From contig JAVGWX010000018.1 of assembly GCA_036924085.1 (NCBI GenBank), positions 19,585,464 to 19,649,463 on the forward strand: 64,000 nt of DNA. The letters run 5' to 3'. This document shows, one piece after another, positions 42,773 through 53,754 of this stretch. A model generated the notes under the pieces. That model was given only the letters and a program-made list of their open reading frames with translations. It was not told the DNA's origin and made no database searches. The position numbers and the translations under genes were made by a program. Positions within the stretch are counted from its first letter, which is position 1; every line of letters begins with the position of its first letter. The DNA is from Ariolimax columbianus. Taxonomy: Eukaryota; Mollusca; Gastropoda; Stylommatophora; Arionidae.

Positions 42773-43287
42773 CTTCATCCGCGACAGCAGTGTCTGCTGT
42801 GGAACTACGTTTTATCATACGCGTAGTAAAGTCCCCGGATGTTATTCTACGTAACTAAACGTGCGTAATGAACTGTAAACGGGTACCCGACTTCCAGTAA
42901 GAGAAAGAGAAGGTAGCGAGATTAAGACAACACAACTGGTCCTCTCGCCCCACAAAATGCAGATATATTTCTATGGAATCTAAAACATGTCTTCATCCGA
43001 CGCACCAGTTTCTACTAAAGGATCGACCTTGTTTTGTTACAATCATACACTAGTGAGTGGTAGTGCTGTGTGTTAACATGCTCGAGCGGTTGTATGTCGC
43101 TGTAAAAATATTTCAACACCGTTACATGTTGTACGTGTCTAGCCACCCTGCTTGTAGACCAGGACGCCATGTATTCCAAGCAAGTGCATGTTAATATGCT
43201 CATAAAAATATGTCGGGCTGTCTTATGACCTTGACGGGAATTTCGTTTCGTTTCTGTCCCAGTCTTGTTGCTGAACCGTACCTACTC
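42773..43287. other. unassigned stretch
   Basis: No recognised element or gene. Confidence 0.4.
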
Positions 43288-43765
43288 ATCATCATCATGA
43301 AGCATGTCCCTTATAGAACGTCGCTCCCATCACAGTCTGTATGACAGAAACTCGTTCCCGTGCCAGAACTCCAGCCTCCGCCACAGTCCTACCCAGGCAT
43401 TCCTGGATATCTTGGTGCCACCTTCTTCTTGGTCTACCCCTTCCTCTTCTGCCTCGCACCATACCTTCCATCACTGTTCTCTCGAGACCGTTGTGTCTCT
43501 TGATGTGACCAAAGTATTTGCATTTTCTATCCAAAATGGAATTGATAAACCAGTTCTCCTCTATGCTCAACTCTTGCCGAATGTCTTCATTTGTTTTTTT
43601 CTCTGTCCAGGGTATTCTGAGGATCTTTATGTAACATTTTGACTCAAAGGAAACGATTCTTTGTCTAGAAGTTTTGGTAATCGTCCGTGATTCGCAGCCA
43701 TAAGCTGCCACAGGAAAAACACAGGCTCTCAAAACTTTTACTTTCATCATTTTGTTGGTAATCTG
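43288..43765 (-). mobile_element. RTE-like LINE C-terminal end, open frame
   Basis: Minus-strand frame 43295-43750 (151 aa) reads KVLRACVFPVAAYGCESRTI, RIVSFESKCYIKILRIPWTE, KTNEDIRQELSIEENWFINS, KYFGHIKRHNGLERTVMEGM and GRGRPRRRWHQDIQECLGRT. This is the thumb and C-terminus of an RTE-type LINE reverse transcriptase (YGCExW, RILRIxW..N, GHxxR, RGRPRxRW). No internal stops, but the catalytic domain is missing. Confidence 0.88.
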
Positions 43766-44194
43766 CCATAATTTCTTCAGTCTGTTATCTACACAAGTAT
43801 TTAAAAATTGAATGTTGACCCTCAGTACCGCCGCAACCTGGACGTATCTGTACCAAGTCTATTTCACGGCTTCAACTATATATTGTCTCGTTACCTTCTC
43901 GTCATCCTGATCTATCAATCATTGTTTTTGCTGTTTCTATAAACAATGCCTTCTCCTAAATGCATGACGAAGTCTCTTCGTTCCTCCATTCTCATTTCCT
44001 TGAGATTTCCAGATCTCTTCCTAATCATGTGAATTCAATATTGTTACTTTTCAGTAATCTAGATTCACCAGACACCTTAACTTTATTTAAAAAATTGCTT
44101 TTGTTTCTTTTTTCTTTCGCGTGGTTTTTTTCTCTAATTTCGATCAGGCGGCTGTAGGCGAGGGCGGAGACATCTTAGTGAGCGGCGATTGAAC
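43766..44194. other. unassigned stretch
   Basis: No recognised element or gene. Confidence 0.4.
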
Positions 44195-44465
44195 GCCTTG
44201 AAAGGGCCAAAGATGCAACACAGTGAATGAGCTGACAGCGAACCAGAGCTGACCATGACACTATTTCGCCTCCAAGCGGCAGCCCTGGAAACAGGCTGCA
44301 GCAGTAGTACCCTCTGGTAAGAGAATACGGATTGCTGTAGGAATGCAGACCGGGTACTTCAAAAAGTCATCTGAAACCGAATGTGTCGGGCCAAAAGGCA
44401 CAGATTACAGAACCTCGCTGTAAACTATGGAACAGCGTCACAAAATATTTTCAGGGTGAACGACA
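44195..44465 (+). mobile_element. family D2 SINE-like element
   Basis: GTGAATGAGCTGACAGCGAAC, CGCCTCCAAGCGGCAGCCCT, GGAAACAGGCTGCAGCAG and GAATGTGTCGGGCCAAAAGG blocks in D order, diverged from D. Ends at ACAGCGTCACAAAATATTTTCAGG. Confidence 0.75.
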
Positions 44466-45059
44466 AAGAACTCCTTAACCAAAATTACAGTTTCTACGTA
44501 TGCGCTGTATTCCTGCTAGTCTCGCTCGACTTTCTTCAATCTTAATTCTCAACAAAAACAACTCGTGTATCATCTGCGTTTTCTGGCTTCCCTGGACTAT
44601 TCTGTCTTTGTTATCTGTAACATTATCTATAACGTCAAATCCACTTGATGACTTCATGTCTTTTAACAAGCAGCATACACGTAACCGTCTATGATTCTTC
44701 AAGCTTCATCCAAGCAGGTTATCTGCGTATACCAGTTACTGCATTCTTTCTGGCCGTCCTTTACCTGTCAGTGAAATGTCGGTATTGTTGTTATGACTGT
44801 TGTTTTGTTGAATGTCCTCGGTGAGTAAGTCTACTCTTTTGTGTTCTCTGAAAACGGAGTTAAGCACGGGCTGTAGTTTCTTTCCTCACATCCCGATCGT
44901 GTTGATGAAAGTGTGTCAGAGTTATCCAGGCGGCTGTACTGTGCTTGGCTTCTTCTGCGTGTCGATCTCCAACCTCGTTAGCCAGATTGCCATTAAAACA
45001 GTCCGTTTCCAGGGAGAGCTTCGAGAAAATCGAGATAAGGGTATTGGCCAGTATATTTA
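44466..45059. other. unassigned, possible LINE trace
   Basis: The minus strand at 44860-45078 reads NGNLANEVGDRHAEEAKHST, faintly like an RNase H GNExADxLAKEA block. Too weak to call. Confidence 0.3.
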
Positions 45060-45180
45060 GCCTGACCTTGACTAACATGTCTGATCAGTATGTTGTGCCT
45101 GACCCTGACTAACATATCTGATTAGTATGTTGTACCTAATCCTGACTAACATGTCTGATCAGTACATTATGCCTGGCCAG
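45060..45180 (-). repeat. 37-bp minisatellite, 3 copies
   Basis: CCTGACCCTGACTAACATGT CTGATCAGTATGTTGTG repeats, the reverse complement of the 21068-21600 unit, with up to several substitutions per unit. Confidence 0.92.
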
Positions 45181-45639
45181 ACATGAATCTGTTATCCCCA
45201 AATACCGTAGTAAAATGTCGTTCTTAAGTAAGAGTCAGTTTGTTTCTTCACTTCGACCATCTTTGTTATCACTACTGTATTCTTCGGGAGGTTCACCAAT
45301 TCTCCATCGCTTATGACTCGCTCCTAAATGTATGTATGTGTGTATGTGTGTCTGTCGATATATATGTACGATTATGTGTATGCGAATGTGTTAGTACGTA
45401 TATTCCTTGTTTAATCTATTATACGTATTTATATGTGTGTGTAAATACAAACGTATGTACTTATTCATTACTACACTTTCTAACATTCGTGTCTACGTGT
45501 CATTACACTGTCCATGTTTATTTTGGCCTAGTTTGTCATAACTGGCATACCGTGATTCACACATTCCTGGCCACTCTCTGACCAATGGCTGGCGTCTCAA
45601 GTCGTAGTGTAACCGTTTTTAAACTTGTTATCATTAATT
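45181..45639. other. unassigned stretch with TG/TA-rich part
   Basis: 45326-45450 is a degenerate GTATGTGTG tract. A 113-aa ORF at 45240-45581 crosses it and shows no domain. Confidence 0.5.
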
Positions 45640-45870
45640 TGACTCGGGTGCTGGAGGTCGCCAGTTCAAATCACCATGGAGACGGACAGTTTTTTCATGG
45701 CGACTTTCTGTTATTTCCCCGGATCTCTTGATAGTTGAGATCGCACGCCCGTGGCAGTGTCGCGCACGTTAAAAATCCCTCGGCAGTTGAAAATCGAAAT
45801 GAGAAGGCGTAGCGGCCGATATCCCTGAAAAAGTGCCAACTTTTGTTAAAATTCTACCCAATCTATGATG
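45640..45870 (+). mobile_element. SINE3, tRNA-derived, 5' truncated
   Basis: B box-like AGTTCAAATCACC, then the SINE3 body motifs GAGATCGCACGCCCGTG and GCGCACGTTAAAAATCCCTC shared with 37411-37680. The A box side is degraded. Confidence 0.65.
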
Positions 45871-46542
45871 GGATCCTCGCCTGTACTACAGAGTTCGTGC
45901 ACTGTACTGATATTCTCAAAAAGCGTGTAGAATAACAGAGGACTTTTGGGTTAAACCGTGTGCAATAACTTTGATTTTTCTACTAAACTAAACTTTTGTG
46001 ATTCGTTTGGTGTTTTCAACTGTACCATACGTCCGACGATTGCCTTGTGACCGTAACGGGCGTTTCATTGTACTTCTGTCCTAGTGCATAGCTGAGCCAT
46101 GTATATTTATGTTTTTTTTCTTCTCTTAAGTATAGTATAATTACACGTTGGAAGTCTGACACTCTCGGTACTTCAAACACTGAAAGGTTGATTGTGCTCT
46201 GACAGAAACGTAATTCTAATTTACTCTTTAGTCTGTGCAGTTTCATTTTATTTGTTCATCTCAGTTCCCTCGCACTGAGCTATTATTTATACTCTGCCGT
46301 GGTGCTTTCATTAAATACACACAGTGATTGTTGCATGACTGTACCAGGTTGCCTCGTTGTTCTGGATTACTGCATTTATTTCTTAAGATTGGATTTACTT
46401 GCCACACAGAGCACAAAAAATAGCATTCATCCTACGAGAATGGGCCGCGCGAATACAATCACAGGTAAGAGACATTAGCAGGTGAAAATAAATAATGACT
46501 GCATGATTGAGAAATGAACGAACTCTTGACTTTAGCAAATGT
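45871..46542. other. unassigned stretch
   Basis: No recognised element or gene. Confidence 0.4.
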
Positions 46543-46544
46543 AG

Positions 46545-46608
<64 letters not shown>
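46543..46608. repeat. (AT)n microsatellite
   Basis: Pure AT repeat of about 33 units. Confidence 0.97.
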
Positions 46609-46611
<3 letters not shown>

Positions 46612-46875
46612 ATTGTTTGGTATTATGTTTAGTTATGACTTTTCGTTTTTTATCTCATTCACTATGATTCATAAGATAATGTTCAGCAAGAATACCATTT
46701 CTGTTTATGATATAAACCTTTCCTTGTCTGATTATTTATTGATATAAACGTTTTTCTCAATGTTTGCTTATGGTGAGTTGCAAGGACACTTTCTTCTATC
46801 TTCTGGTGTCTGATGACATACTTCTATCTTCTGACTATTGATGGCATGCCTCTATGACAATTGGTTTTTATCGAA

Positions 46876-46968
46876 CCTCCATGTGGCCGAACGGTTGAGA
46901 TACGGGTCTCTTGGAGTAGTAACACATGTGATCAATTTCTGGTAAAAACCTAGGATTTTTATTAACCT
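46876..46968 (+). mobile_element. SINE3-like head fragment
   Basis: tRNA-like: CCTCCATGTGGCCGAACGGT with A box TGGCCGAACGGTTGAG, then CCTAGGATTTTT. Directly upstream of a SINE1 copy that probably interrupts it. Confidence 0.45.
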
Positions 46969-46971
46969 GTG

Positions 46972-47236
46972 GGGACAGTGTGGGCTAGTGGTTAAGTGAC
47001 ACGGCTCACCGCCGGAAGGTGCTGGGTTCGATTCACGTTAAAGCACCGGCCGTTATCCAGGGGAAGCAAACCTTTAGAAAATGCAGGAGGAGCAGACCTT
47101 TAATATAACATGCATGACGAAGTCGAGTGCACTGGGCAGACAGGAGCACACAAAAACCGTAGTGCAACGCGCACCGCATTGGGGAATAGAGAAATAAGGC
47201 AAACAAAACACACAAAAAACAAAACAAAAAAAAAAC
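46972..47236 (+). mobile_element. SINE1 copy, diverged
   Basis: A box TGGGCTAGTGGTTAAG, B box GGTTCGATTCAC, body with several substitutions relative to other copies, irregular A-rich tail (ACAAAACACACAAAAAAC). Older than the 19.8-kb and 52.3-kb copies. Confidence 0.88.
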
Positions 47237-47429
47237 TTGTTGAAGATGAGATACAATAGCATGTACACTACGTCACCACTGCTGTAGTAAGAAGCCTTTA
47301 CTTCTCAGTCTTTATAAATCCTTAACTAGCTATGCAACCAATAGAACAATCGAATTATGGTAGGTTGTTTTGTTGTGGTTTGTAAATAAAATCCGCTAAC
47401 ACACAAGCGTCCTGCTTATGTTTGGCATG
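47237..47429. other. unassigned spacer
   Basis: No recognised features. Confidence 0.4.
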
Positions 47430-47775
47430 CCTTCGTTCGTTCTCAATCTCCCGCTACCAAACCCTAAAATGGCTTAAGCAGCAGAATGGAGGCCAGAGAA
47501 CGGAATGCGTTGTGTCGTAGTTTACAGCTTGACTGCCTTATTTGTACCTTTCGGTCCAACACAACCGACTTCATCAATCATTTTTTGAGTACAAAGTTAG
47601 CATTCCCTCTTCGAACCCTTCTCCTTAGCCAGTCTGTCCTGCTGCAGCCTGTTATCCAGGATCACCGCGTGGAGGTGTAGAAGGGTCTTGGTAGCTCTGG
47701 TTCGCTGACCCTGACGCTAGCTGTCAGCTATGGGTCCCTGGCTGGTGCAGCTCATGCGCTGCTATTCCTGCTAAT
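47430..47775 (-). mobile_element. family D SINE-like element
   Basis: Minus-strand D copy from CGTTCGTTCTCAATCTCCCG (3' end of element) to GCAGCTCATGCGCTGCT. Hairpin arms partly disrupted (ACCCTAAAATGGC). Confidence 0.86.
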
Positions 47776-47898
47776 ATGTTTAAGATGAATGCCAATTTGA
47801 CAACACATCGTTGAAATGAATATTAAGATGGAAGAATCAGCAATCAGGAGTCCCGTACCCTATTGAGAGAAGAAACACACTTAACCAAAACTGCGTAG
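47776..47898. other. spacer
   Basis: No recognised features. Confidence 0.4.
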
Positions 47899-47899
<1 letters not shown>

Positions 47900-47938
<39 letters not shown>

Positions 47939-48180
47939 CAACACTCGCCTCAGCTTTTAATATGTAAAATAGGCAGTCCTATTGTATGCTTAGAGCGCAG
48001 CCAAGCATAGCCTTTCTTGGCGCGGATGTAGTCTGTGTGAACTAGAGCTGATGGATCAAACGTCCTGATGTAACTCAAATGCCTCTGCGACTTAAAGGAA
48101 GCCAGTAAGAAGTTTAAACATTAATTAACAACAGCGGGTTCTAATTACGTGTTTATAGCGCTTGCCCCTATCGATAAGGG
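47900..48180 (-). mobile_element. poly-T tract with probable minus-strand retroposon
   Basis: About 39 T at 47900-47938 looks like the poly-A tail of a minus-strand insertion. The following ~240 bp match nothing else here. Near 48163-48182 CCCCTATCGATAAGGGG is almost palindromic. The insertion nature is inferred from the tail only. Confidence 0.4.
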
Positions 48181-48244
48181 GGCCGTGTTCTTTTCCTGGT
48201 ATCGGCTCGTTCCAGTCTTCCTAGCTGTTTATCGGTATACTTCT

Positions 48245-48606
48245 TTTTCTTCTTCTTGGCTTTTTCGTTCTCACTCCCCATTACAAATCCTTGAAAATGA
48301 TATTGCATGTAGCAGGATGTAGTCTGGATAAAGGAGCGTGTTGTGTCGTAGTCTACAGCTTGACTGCGATATTTGCACCTTCCGGTCCGACACATCTAAC
48401 TTCAGCATTGCATTTTTGGGTGCTGAGTTAGCCTTTACTCTTTGATCCCTTCTCCTTAGCCAGACTGCTTATCCAGGATCACCATGTGTAGAAGGGTTTT
48501 GGTAGCTCTAGTTCGCTGGCCCTGGCGCCAGCACTCAGCTATGGGTCACTGACCGCTACAACTGCCCGCTGCAGCTTACCACTGTACTGTTCAGCATCTT
48601 GATCCC
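48245..48606 (-). mobile_element. family D SINE-like element
   Basis: Minus-strand D copy with GAA-type tail (TTCTTTTTCTTCTTCTTGG on plus), GTCCGACACATCTAACTTCAG and CAGCATCTTGATCCCG end. Internal small deletion near 48470. Confidence 0.84.
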
Positions 48607-48689
48607 GGTCTCAATACATCCGCATAGTTTCTCCTCCACGGAAGTGGACCACATCATCCGCCTCAGATCTGTGACCTAGGGGGCAGTCC

Positions 48690-49030
48690 TGAGGTAAAAG
48701 TGAGTCCCGAGGTACAAGTGAGTCCTGAGGTACAAGTGAGTCCTGAGGTACAAGTGAGTCCTGAGGTACAAGTGAGTCCTGAGGTACAAGTGAGTCCTGA
48801 GGTACAAGTGAGTCCCGAGGTACAAGTGAGTCCTGAGGTTCAAGTGAGTCCTGAGGTACAAGTGAGTCCTGAGGTACAAGTGAGTCCTGAGGTACAAGTG
48901 AGTCCCGATGTACAAGTGAGTCCTGAGGTACAAGTGAGTCCTGAGGTACAAGTGAGTCCTGAGGTACAAGTGAGTCCTGAGGTACAAGTGAGTAGTGAGG
49001 TACAAGTGAGTAGTGAGGTACAAGTGCTGC
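48690..49030. repeat. 18-bp minisatellite, about 19 copies
   Basis: Unit GAGTCCTGAGGTACAAGT. The 18-bp period (6 codons) leaves ORFs open in five frames (SPEVQV on plus; LVPQDS, YLRTHL, CTSGLT on minus). One unit has CCCGATG, two have TAGTGAG. Confidence 0.97.
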
Positions 49031-50024
49031 TGTGATGTAGGTCACACAACAATAACATAGGATGGTGGTACTTATCTTACATTCTATGCAAATGAGGGTG
49101 TATCATTCCTTGTAGTCAGTTCGGAAAGGAAATATGATAACCTGGTCTGTTATGGTCACCTAGAAACATTACTGTAACGCTTACCATATCAGGATCAGCG
49201 CGTGTTTACTCGCATAATTTCTGCCAGTGTGTGGTGTGTATCACTTAAAAATATACTATTTCCCGGCGTTCAATCCACTCCTTCCGCTCCTTGTGAAGTT
49301 CAAACTATCTGCGAAAGAATTATTTGTTCGTCTATGTTATGAGAAGAGGAGGCTTGAAGCACGTCTTGACAACGGGATAGATACCAGGAAAGAGAGACAG
49401 AGGAAGGCTGAGAGAAAAGACGTTGGACAATCTGAGAGAATGGCATGGGCGACAATCAATAACAGAGTTGGTAAACGACACACGTGATAGAAGTGGTTGG
49501 AGGTCCATAATCGCCAACCCAACCAGCAGGTCACCTGATGATGTGGATACCAAAAACAATTCCCCCCGCCCCCCCCCCCCCCTTCTATAAGCTCCAGCAT
49601 GTTACACAACCCTAGGTGAAACTTTTCATCCATCACTACGCCTGGCGCCTACATTTGGTAACATGCTCCTAGATACTAAACATATTTGTCTCCCCCTAGT
49701 GTATGTTTCTCTTCCTGTTCGGTATCTCAGCCTTGTTTGACTACATCTACAATTTTTGCCGTATAGTCAGAAGTAAAAAGTTAAATTTAAATTCGCGATA
49801 AATTTTGTTATCTGTCCTAGCAAACTGTTTAAGGTTCGCCGTCTACCTCAGTGATTAGCTTTTGACTTGTTTCTAATGAGATTATTATTATTATTTCGTC
49901 TGATCTCGACAGATGTGCAAGGTAGTCGACACGTCTCCGTACCTTAGATAAATTGATACTTAAAAAAACAACAACTTGTAACTTTACTCACGAATTATGC
50001 TATTCAAAACGCAGATGGGGTCGA
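49031..50024. other. unassigned stretch
   Basis: Poly-C run at about 49568-49582. ATT run at 49882-49894. No gene or element recognised. Confidence 0.45.
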
Positions 50025-50231
50025 ATATACAACAGTGAATGAGCTGACACCAGACAGTGACTCCTAGACGGGTGCCTGCACCAGGGTCAGATACCCATAC
50101 ATGGCTAATACCATATTTCTCTCCAGGTGACCGCACTGGATACAGGCTACAACCATGCAGCTTGGCAAAGAGATTTGGGATCGAAGATGGAAGGCAAAAG
50201 TCCCAAAATAGACGGTGCTGAAATCGGATGT
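50025..50231 (+). mobile_element. family D2 element, left half (split by element T)
   Basis: ACAGTGAATGAGCTGACACC, CAGGTGACCGCACTGGATAC and GGGATCGAAGATGG blocks in D2 order, ending at the TSD GAAATCGGATGT (50220-50231). Confidence 0.8.
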
Positions 50232-50511
50232 CCCTGGGGGAGGAACCTACATCCTACCAGGCGCGTCTGCACGGTTGCGGATTGCTGAAAGGCCTCCTAA
50301 TTTGGAAGTTAGCTGCGAATAAATGAGCGACCGTGGACAAAAACGGGTCGGCAGGCATGGAGGCAGTAAGGAGGCAGCCCCTCCACCACGCAAAGACACA
50401 ACAGGCTAATCACCGGTTAGTCTTTAAAAAAACGATTACAAGTCAAAACATAACTTCTACACCTCACGGTAGAAGTTGAGCGACTAAGTAAGTAAGTAAG
50501 AAATCGGATGT
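50220..50511 (+). mobile_element. element T, 268 bp, with perfect 12-bp TSD
   Basis: Insert 50232-50499 lies between GAAATCGGATGT at 50220-50231 and 50500-50511, inside a D2 element. Starts CCCTGGGGGAGGAACC and ends with ACTTCTAC-8-base loop-GTAGAAGT (perfect 8-bp stem) then GAGCGACTAAGTAAGTAAGTAA. A (TAAG)n-tailed retroposon, either a SINE without clear A/B boxes or the 5'-truncated 3' end of an unknown LINE. Confidence 0.88.
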
Positions 50512-50605
50512 GTTCGGCTCAAAGACATCTATATCGCGGTTTCCCTGAAGCAATACGACACAACGTCATAAACATCCTTTTTCAGCACAAACGCCAAAGA
50601 AGAAG
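50512..50605 (+). mobile_element. family D2 element, right half
   Basis: Resumes the D2 sequence after the insertion (GTTCGGCTCAAAGACATC, ATATCGCGGTTTCC, AACGTCATAAACATCC) and ends in AAAGAAGAAGAAGAAG. Confidence 0.8.
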
Positions 50606-50848
50606 AAGAAGATATGTGACTAGGGAATAGGAAGAAAGACAACCTGGGTAATTGGATACTCTTGAGATGATTTCAAGAGGAAGTTCAACATAGGAAACAG
50701 CGAAAAGCAAGTCTATGCTCCAAGAACAACAATAAGAAATAGGTACCGGCGAATGCTATGCTGTGTTTTTTAATCCGTCATGCGAGAGTCTGATAAACTA
50801 ACTTGTTAGAGCCGTTGGCTTTCTAGCATTATCCTAGAGCTCTTAGTC
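50606..50848. other. unassigned spacer
   Basis: No recognised features. Confidence 0.4.
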
Positions 50849-50929
50849 TTCTTCGTCATGGCTCAGACGTCAACTTGAATATATCTAAAGGTCGCAGTGG
50901 TTGTCCTGAGGTTATTGGTACCTCCATAG
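50849..50929 (-). mobile_element. LINE A 3' end, left part (split by SINE2)
   Basis: CTTCTTCGTCATGGCTCAGA through TTGTCCTGAGG aligns with 4425-4500 (minus-strand LINE A 3' end). Interrupted at 50929 by SINE2. Confidence 0.78.
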
Positions 50930-51223
50930 ACAAAGACAAAGGCCGTCGTCCATCTTAGACGATGATGGCATAATTTATTTTGCTAGCGCTATTTTTAGTA
51001 AGAATTAACTACGCTACTTGTTATCCTCACTCTCTCATCTCGAACCACCCGATCCCAGTGGCAAGTCAAGGACAAGACGACTAGTGGGCGACTACGAGAT
51101 GCAGAGGACTCCGCATCAAGCACCCGTGAAAAAAGACGGCAGAGTCCGGAGTCGAACTCACACCACCTGATCACGAGGCCGACGGCTAAACCACTTCGCC
51201 ACGGAATCGCCATATCTCCATAG
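50922..51223 (-). mobile_element. SINE2 nested in LINE A, 8-bp TSD
   Basis: Minus-strand SINE2 (B box complement GGAGTCGAACTCAC near 51136-51149, A box complement TAAACCACTTCGCCA near 51187-51201) flanked by CTCCATAG at 50922-50929 and 51216-51223. The body matches 26190-26370. Confidence 0.85.
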
Positions 51224-51595
51224 AGCTTGTCCAGTTTTGGGGGTGGCCACAAGTGTTTTCTTTGTTTCTTGTGTGTCGGACAAGTTTGTAGTAGATGCTC
51301 AGCAGTCATTTTGTCAGCGCCGCGGATACCTTCATCTGTATGTCCTATTCTTAGTTTGTTGAACAGATGGCATCTCAGTTCGATGTGGCCCAAGTCTAAA
51401 GAATACTACGTGATCACTTCTGTTCAGCTGGTAATATGCATCATTTGTTTGATGACATGTGTGCTCTGCTTCCTGCTTGTTCTTCTATCTACACCTGGTA
51501 TACCTCTTGGCCTCTTCATAAGACAGTATAGCAGGTTGAGTAGCTTTCCACCTTCGCTTGACAGTCTGTAAGCCTCTTCATTGCCAAACATATTT
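51216..51595 (-). mobile_element. LINE A 3' end, right part
   Basis: Minus strand reads GHIELRCHLFNKLRIGHTDE, KMTAEHLLQTCPTHKKQRKH and LWPPPKLDKLYGD, with FGNEEAYRLSSEGGKLL (RNase H end) near 51540-51590. Diverged from the 10.3-kb copy. Confidence 0.82.
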
Positions 51596-52244
51596 TTAAA
51601 TTACTTTTAAAATGTAAAGTCGCCACTAATAGCTGTCTGTGCCTTATGTTATTTAAGGCTCAGAAAGATCACTGCACCTCCATTCTGTTGCACTTGCTGC
51701 TGATCCATCTGTCTTGTTTCATAGATTATATTATATGTTTCGGTCTCTTTTGTTCTTGCTCAAGGACTGACAAAGTTGTCAGTGGCATTACGCAGAGGCA
51801 AAAACTCCCTCCACTTCATCCGCTCGGCAGCCATCCTTCATACAGTGCCCCATCACTGATTCATGCATGACAGTGGCTTTTTATCGACTTTCACTATTGC
51901 CAGTTATGCGAATTTTGTTACTATCGATGCCCAATTCGCGGTAAAGTTTATCTTTCGGTGTTGATATAACGGTTTCTTCTTCTTCTCCTTCTTTGCCTCT
52001 TCTTCTTCTTCTGCTAGTCTACTGCTCTTGCCGTGTGATCTCACGGAGATGAGGTATGCGTAGACTTCTGGTTTGCACTAGATTATCATCATCGCTGGAG
52101 TCGAGCTCTATCTTGTGGTCCTGACACCTCCATGTTGTATAACCTCTCTGCGGGTTTATTGTTTTTGTTACGTAGCAAAAATCCCTCAAACCTGGAGGAC
52201 CTGACTGCCAACTTTTGTCTGACCCTTAGTAATGCAGACCTGTC
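51596..52244. other. unassigned stretch
   Basis: CTTCTTCTTC-rich patch at 51975-52012. No gene recognised. Confidence 0.4.
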
Positions 52245-52491
52245 AAACTAGGTTAAGGGGACGGCGTGGCCTAGTGGATAAGTGGCACGGCTCACAATCC
52301 GAAGGTGCTGGGTTCGATCCCCATCACAGCACCTGCCGTTACCCCGGGGAAGCAAACCCTTAGAAAATGCAGGAGGAAGCAGACCCTTACATAAAATGCA
52401 TGCTGAAGTCGGATGCATTGGGCCGACAGGCGCAAAATAAAAACTACAGTGCAACGCACACCGCCTTGGGGATTAGAGAAATAAGGCGAAC

Positions 52492-52524
<33 letters not shown>

Positions 52525-52531
52525 AGGTTAA
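52245..52531 (+). mobile_element. SINE1 with 12-bp TSD and long pure A tail
   Basis: A box TGGCCTAGTGGATAAG, B box GGTTCGATCCC, A tail of about 27 uninterrupted A from 52494. TSD AAACTAGGTTAA at 52245-52256 and 52520-52531. The pure tail and perfect TSD indicate a recent insertion. Confidence 0.95.
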
Positions 52532-53224
52532 AGCGCACCAGAAGTGAAACTCCGGCTTGCAGAGCTCTGTGGATTGTAACGGTACTGTATATACGAAAGT
52601 ATTGGCATCTGTTTATTTCACAGTATTTTTTGTTCTCCGCGTTAATTAAATGTTTTCGTATATCATTTTATGATGTGTAATTTAGCTTTACTGAACCGAT
52701 TTAGCGTATGCTGTGGCACCACGTCAAATATAGTCGTCCCTATGTGCATTGTGTTGCAGTTAACCGGAGAAACACAAGCATTAAATGCAGCGACAGATTA
52801 CCAGGGACACTGAAGCGGCAGAATTGGAGAAACTACCTGGCACCTAAAGGAATTACTTCGGCAACCGCCCTGTAGACTTGTTGTTCTTAAACAGGTAGGC
52901 ACTGAAGGTTTGCATGTGTTTCTTTAAAAACGTGCGGTTTTCCATTTCGAATAGTTAGTTCGTTCATTTTGTGATATTTTCCCCTTGGGTTATCCTGGCT
53001 TGGTCTTCGGCTATTTACAATAGTATTTCGGTTACCATATGTCGTATTTCCACGGTCCAGTGGACACGGTTAAACTTGACGAGATTGGCATCTTTCGATC
53101 TGTTTGCTGACAGTTCCAGTTTTGGTGTGGCTGGGAAATTTGGGCCAATAGTAATGGACAAACATATCGCTTTGGAGAGATTGGGCCCTGTCCTGTCAGC
53201 AACATGTCCATAACACATCTCTCA
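52532..53224. other. unassigned stretch
   Basis: Overlapping motif-less ORFs on both strands at 52971-53218. No element recognised. Confidence 0.4.
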
Positions 53225-53420
53225 TACGGCGAGTGGTGTTGTCGAGAGGTAAGGCACTAGCCTCGCAAAGCGATAAACGGAAGCAGCGAGCGATCAAATC
53301 TCGCAAGTTTCAAGCGACTCCTGGTTTCAATGGAGGTGGGACCAGTGTGCCATCATCCTTAGTTACCTCCAGTCTTCTGAAATTATTTCTTGCCACTGGT
53401 CTAAGGTAGCCCAGGACCAG
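53225..53420 (+). mobile_element. possible tRNA-derived SINE fragment
   Basis: TGTTGTCGAGAGGTAAGGCAC (A box-like) and GCGATCAAATCTCGC (B box-like) about 40 bases further, followed by a body with GGTTTCAATGGAGG. Single copy. Confidence 0.35.
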
Positions 53421-53754
53421 CGATGAGGTTGATGACCAGCGCATAATCTTCCTCGCTATAACCAAATACAGCGTAATTTACATCAACAAGACAAAACCGT
53501 TTGATAATGTCGCTATTACTGCTTACGATGGACAACTAACTAACTAACTAATCTGTTATTTTAGTGTTTCAAGAAGACTTTTCCATTCTTGTAAATAAGT
53601 TAAAATATAACAGATAAAAGACATTTGTTTTTAAAACATTGTCGTCACCGATAAAGTGTTGTAAGCTTCACTGTATCAGGTTTTAGCTTCTCCTGTAATG
53701 GAATGACCGAACGTAAAGGCAGTTGAATTGAACACACTGCTGTCAGCGATACAG
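53421..53754. other. unassigned stretch
   Basis: No recognised features beyond a short CTAA run near 53532-53546. Confidence 0.4.

Noticed and set aside
44860..45078. RNase H fragment of a LINE (GNLANEVGDRHAEEAK)
   Set aside because: The match to GNExADxLAKEA is too weak, and no neighbouring LINE blocks are seen.
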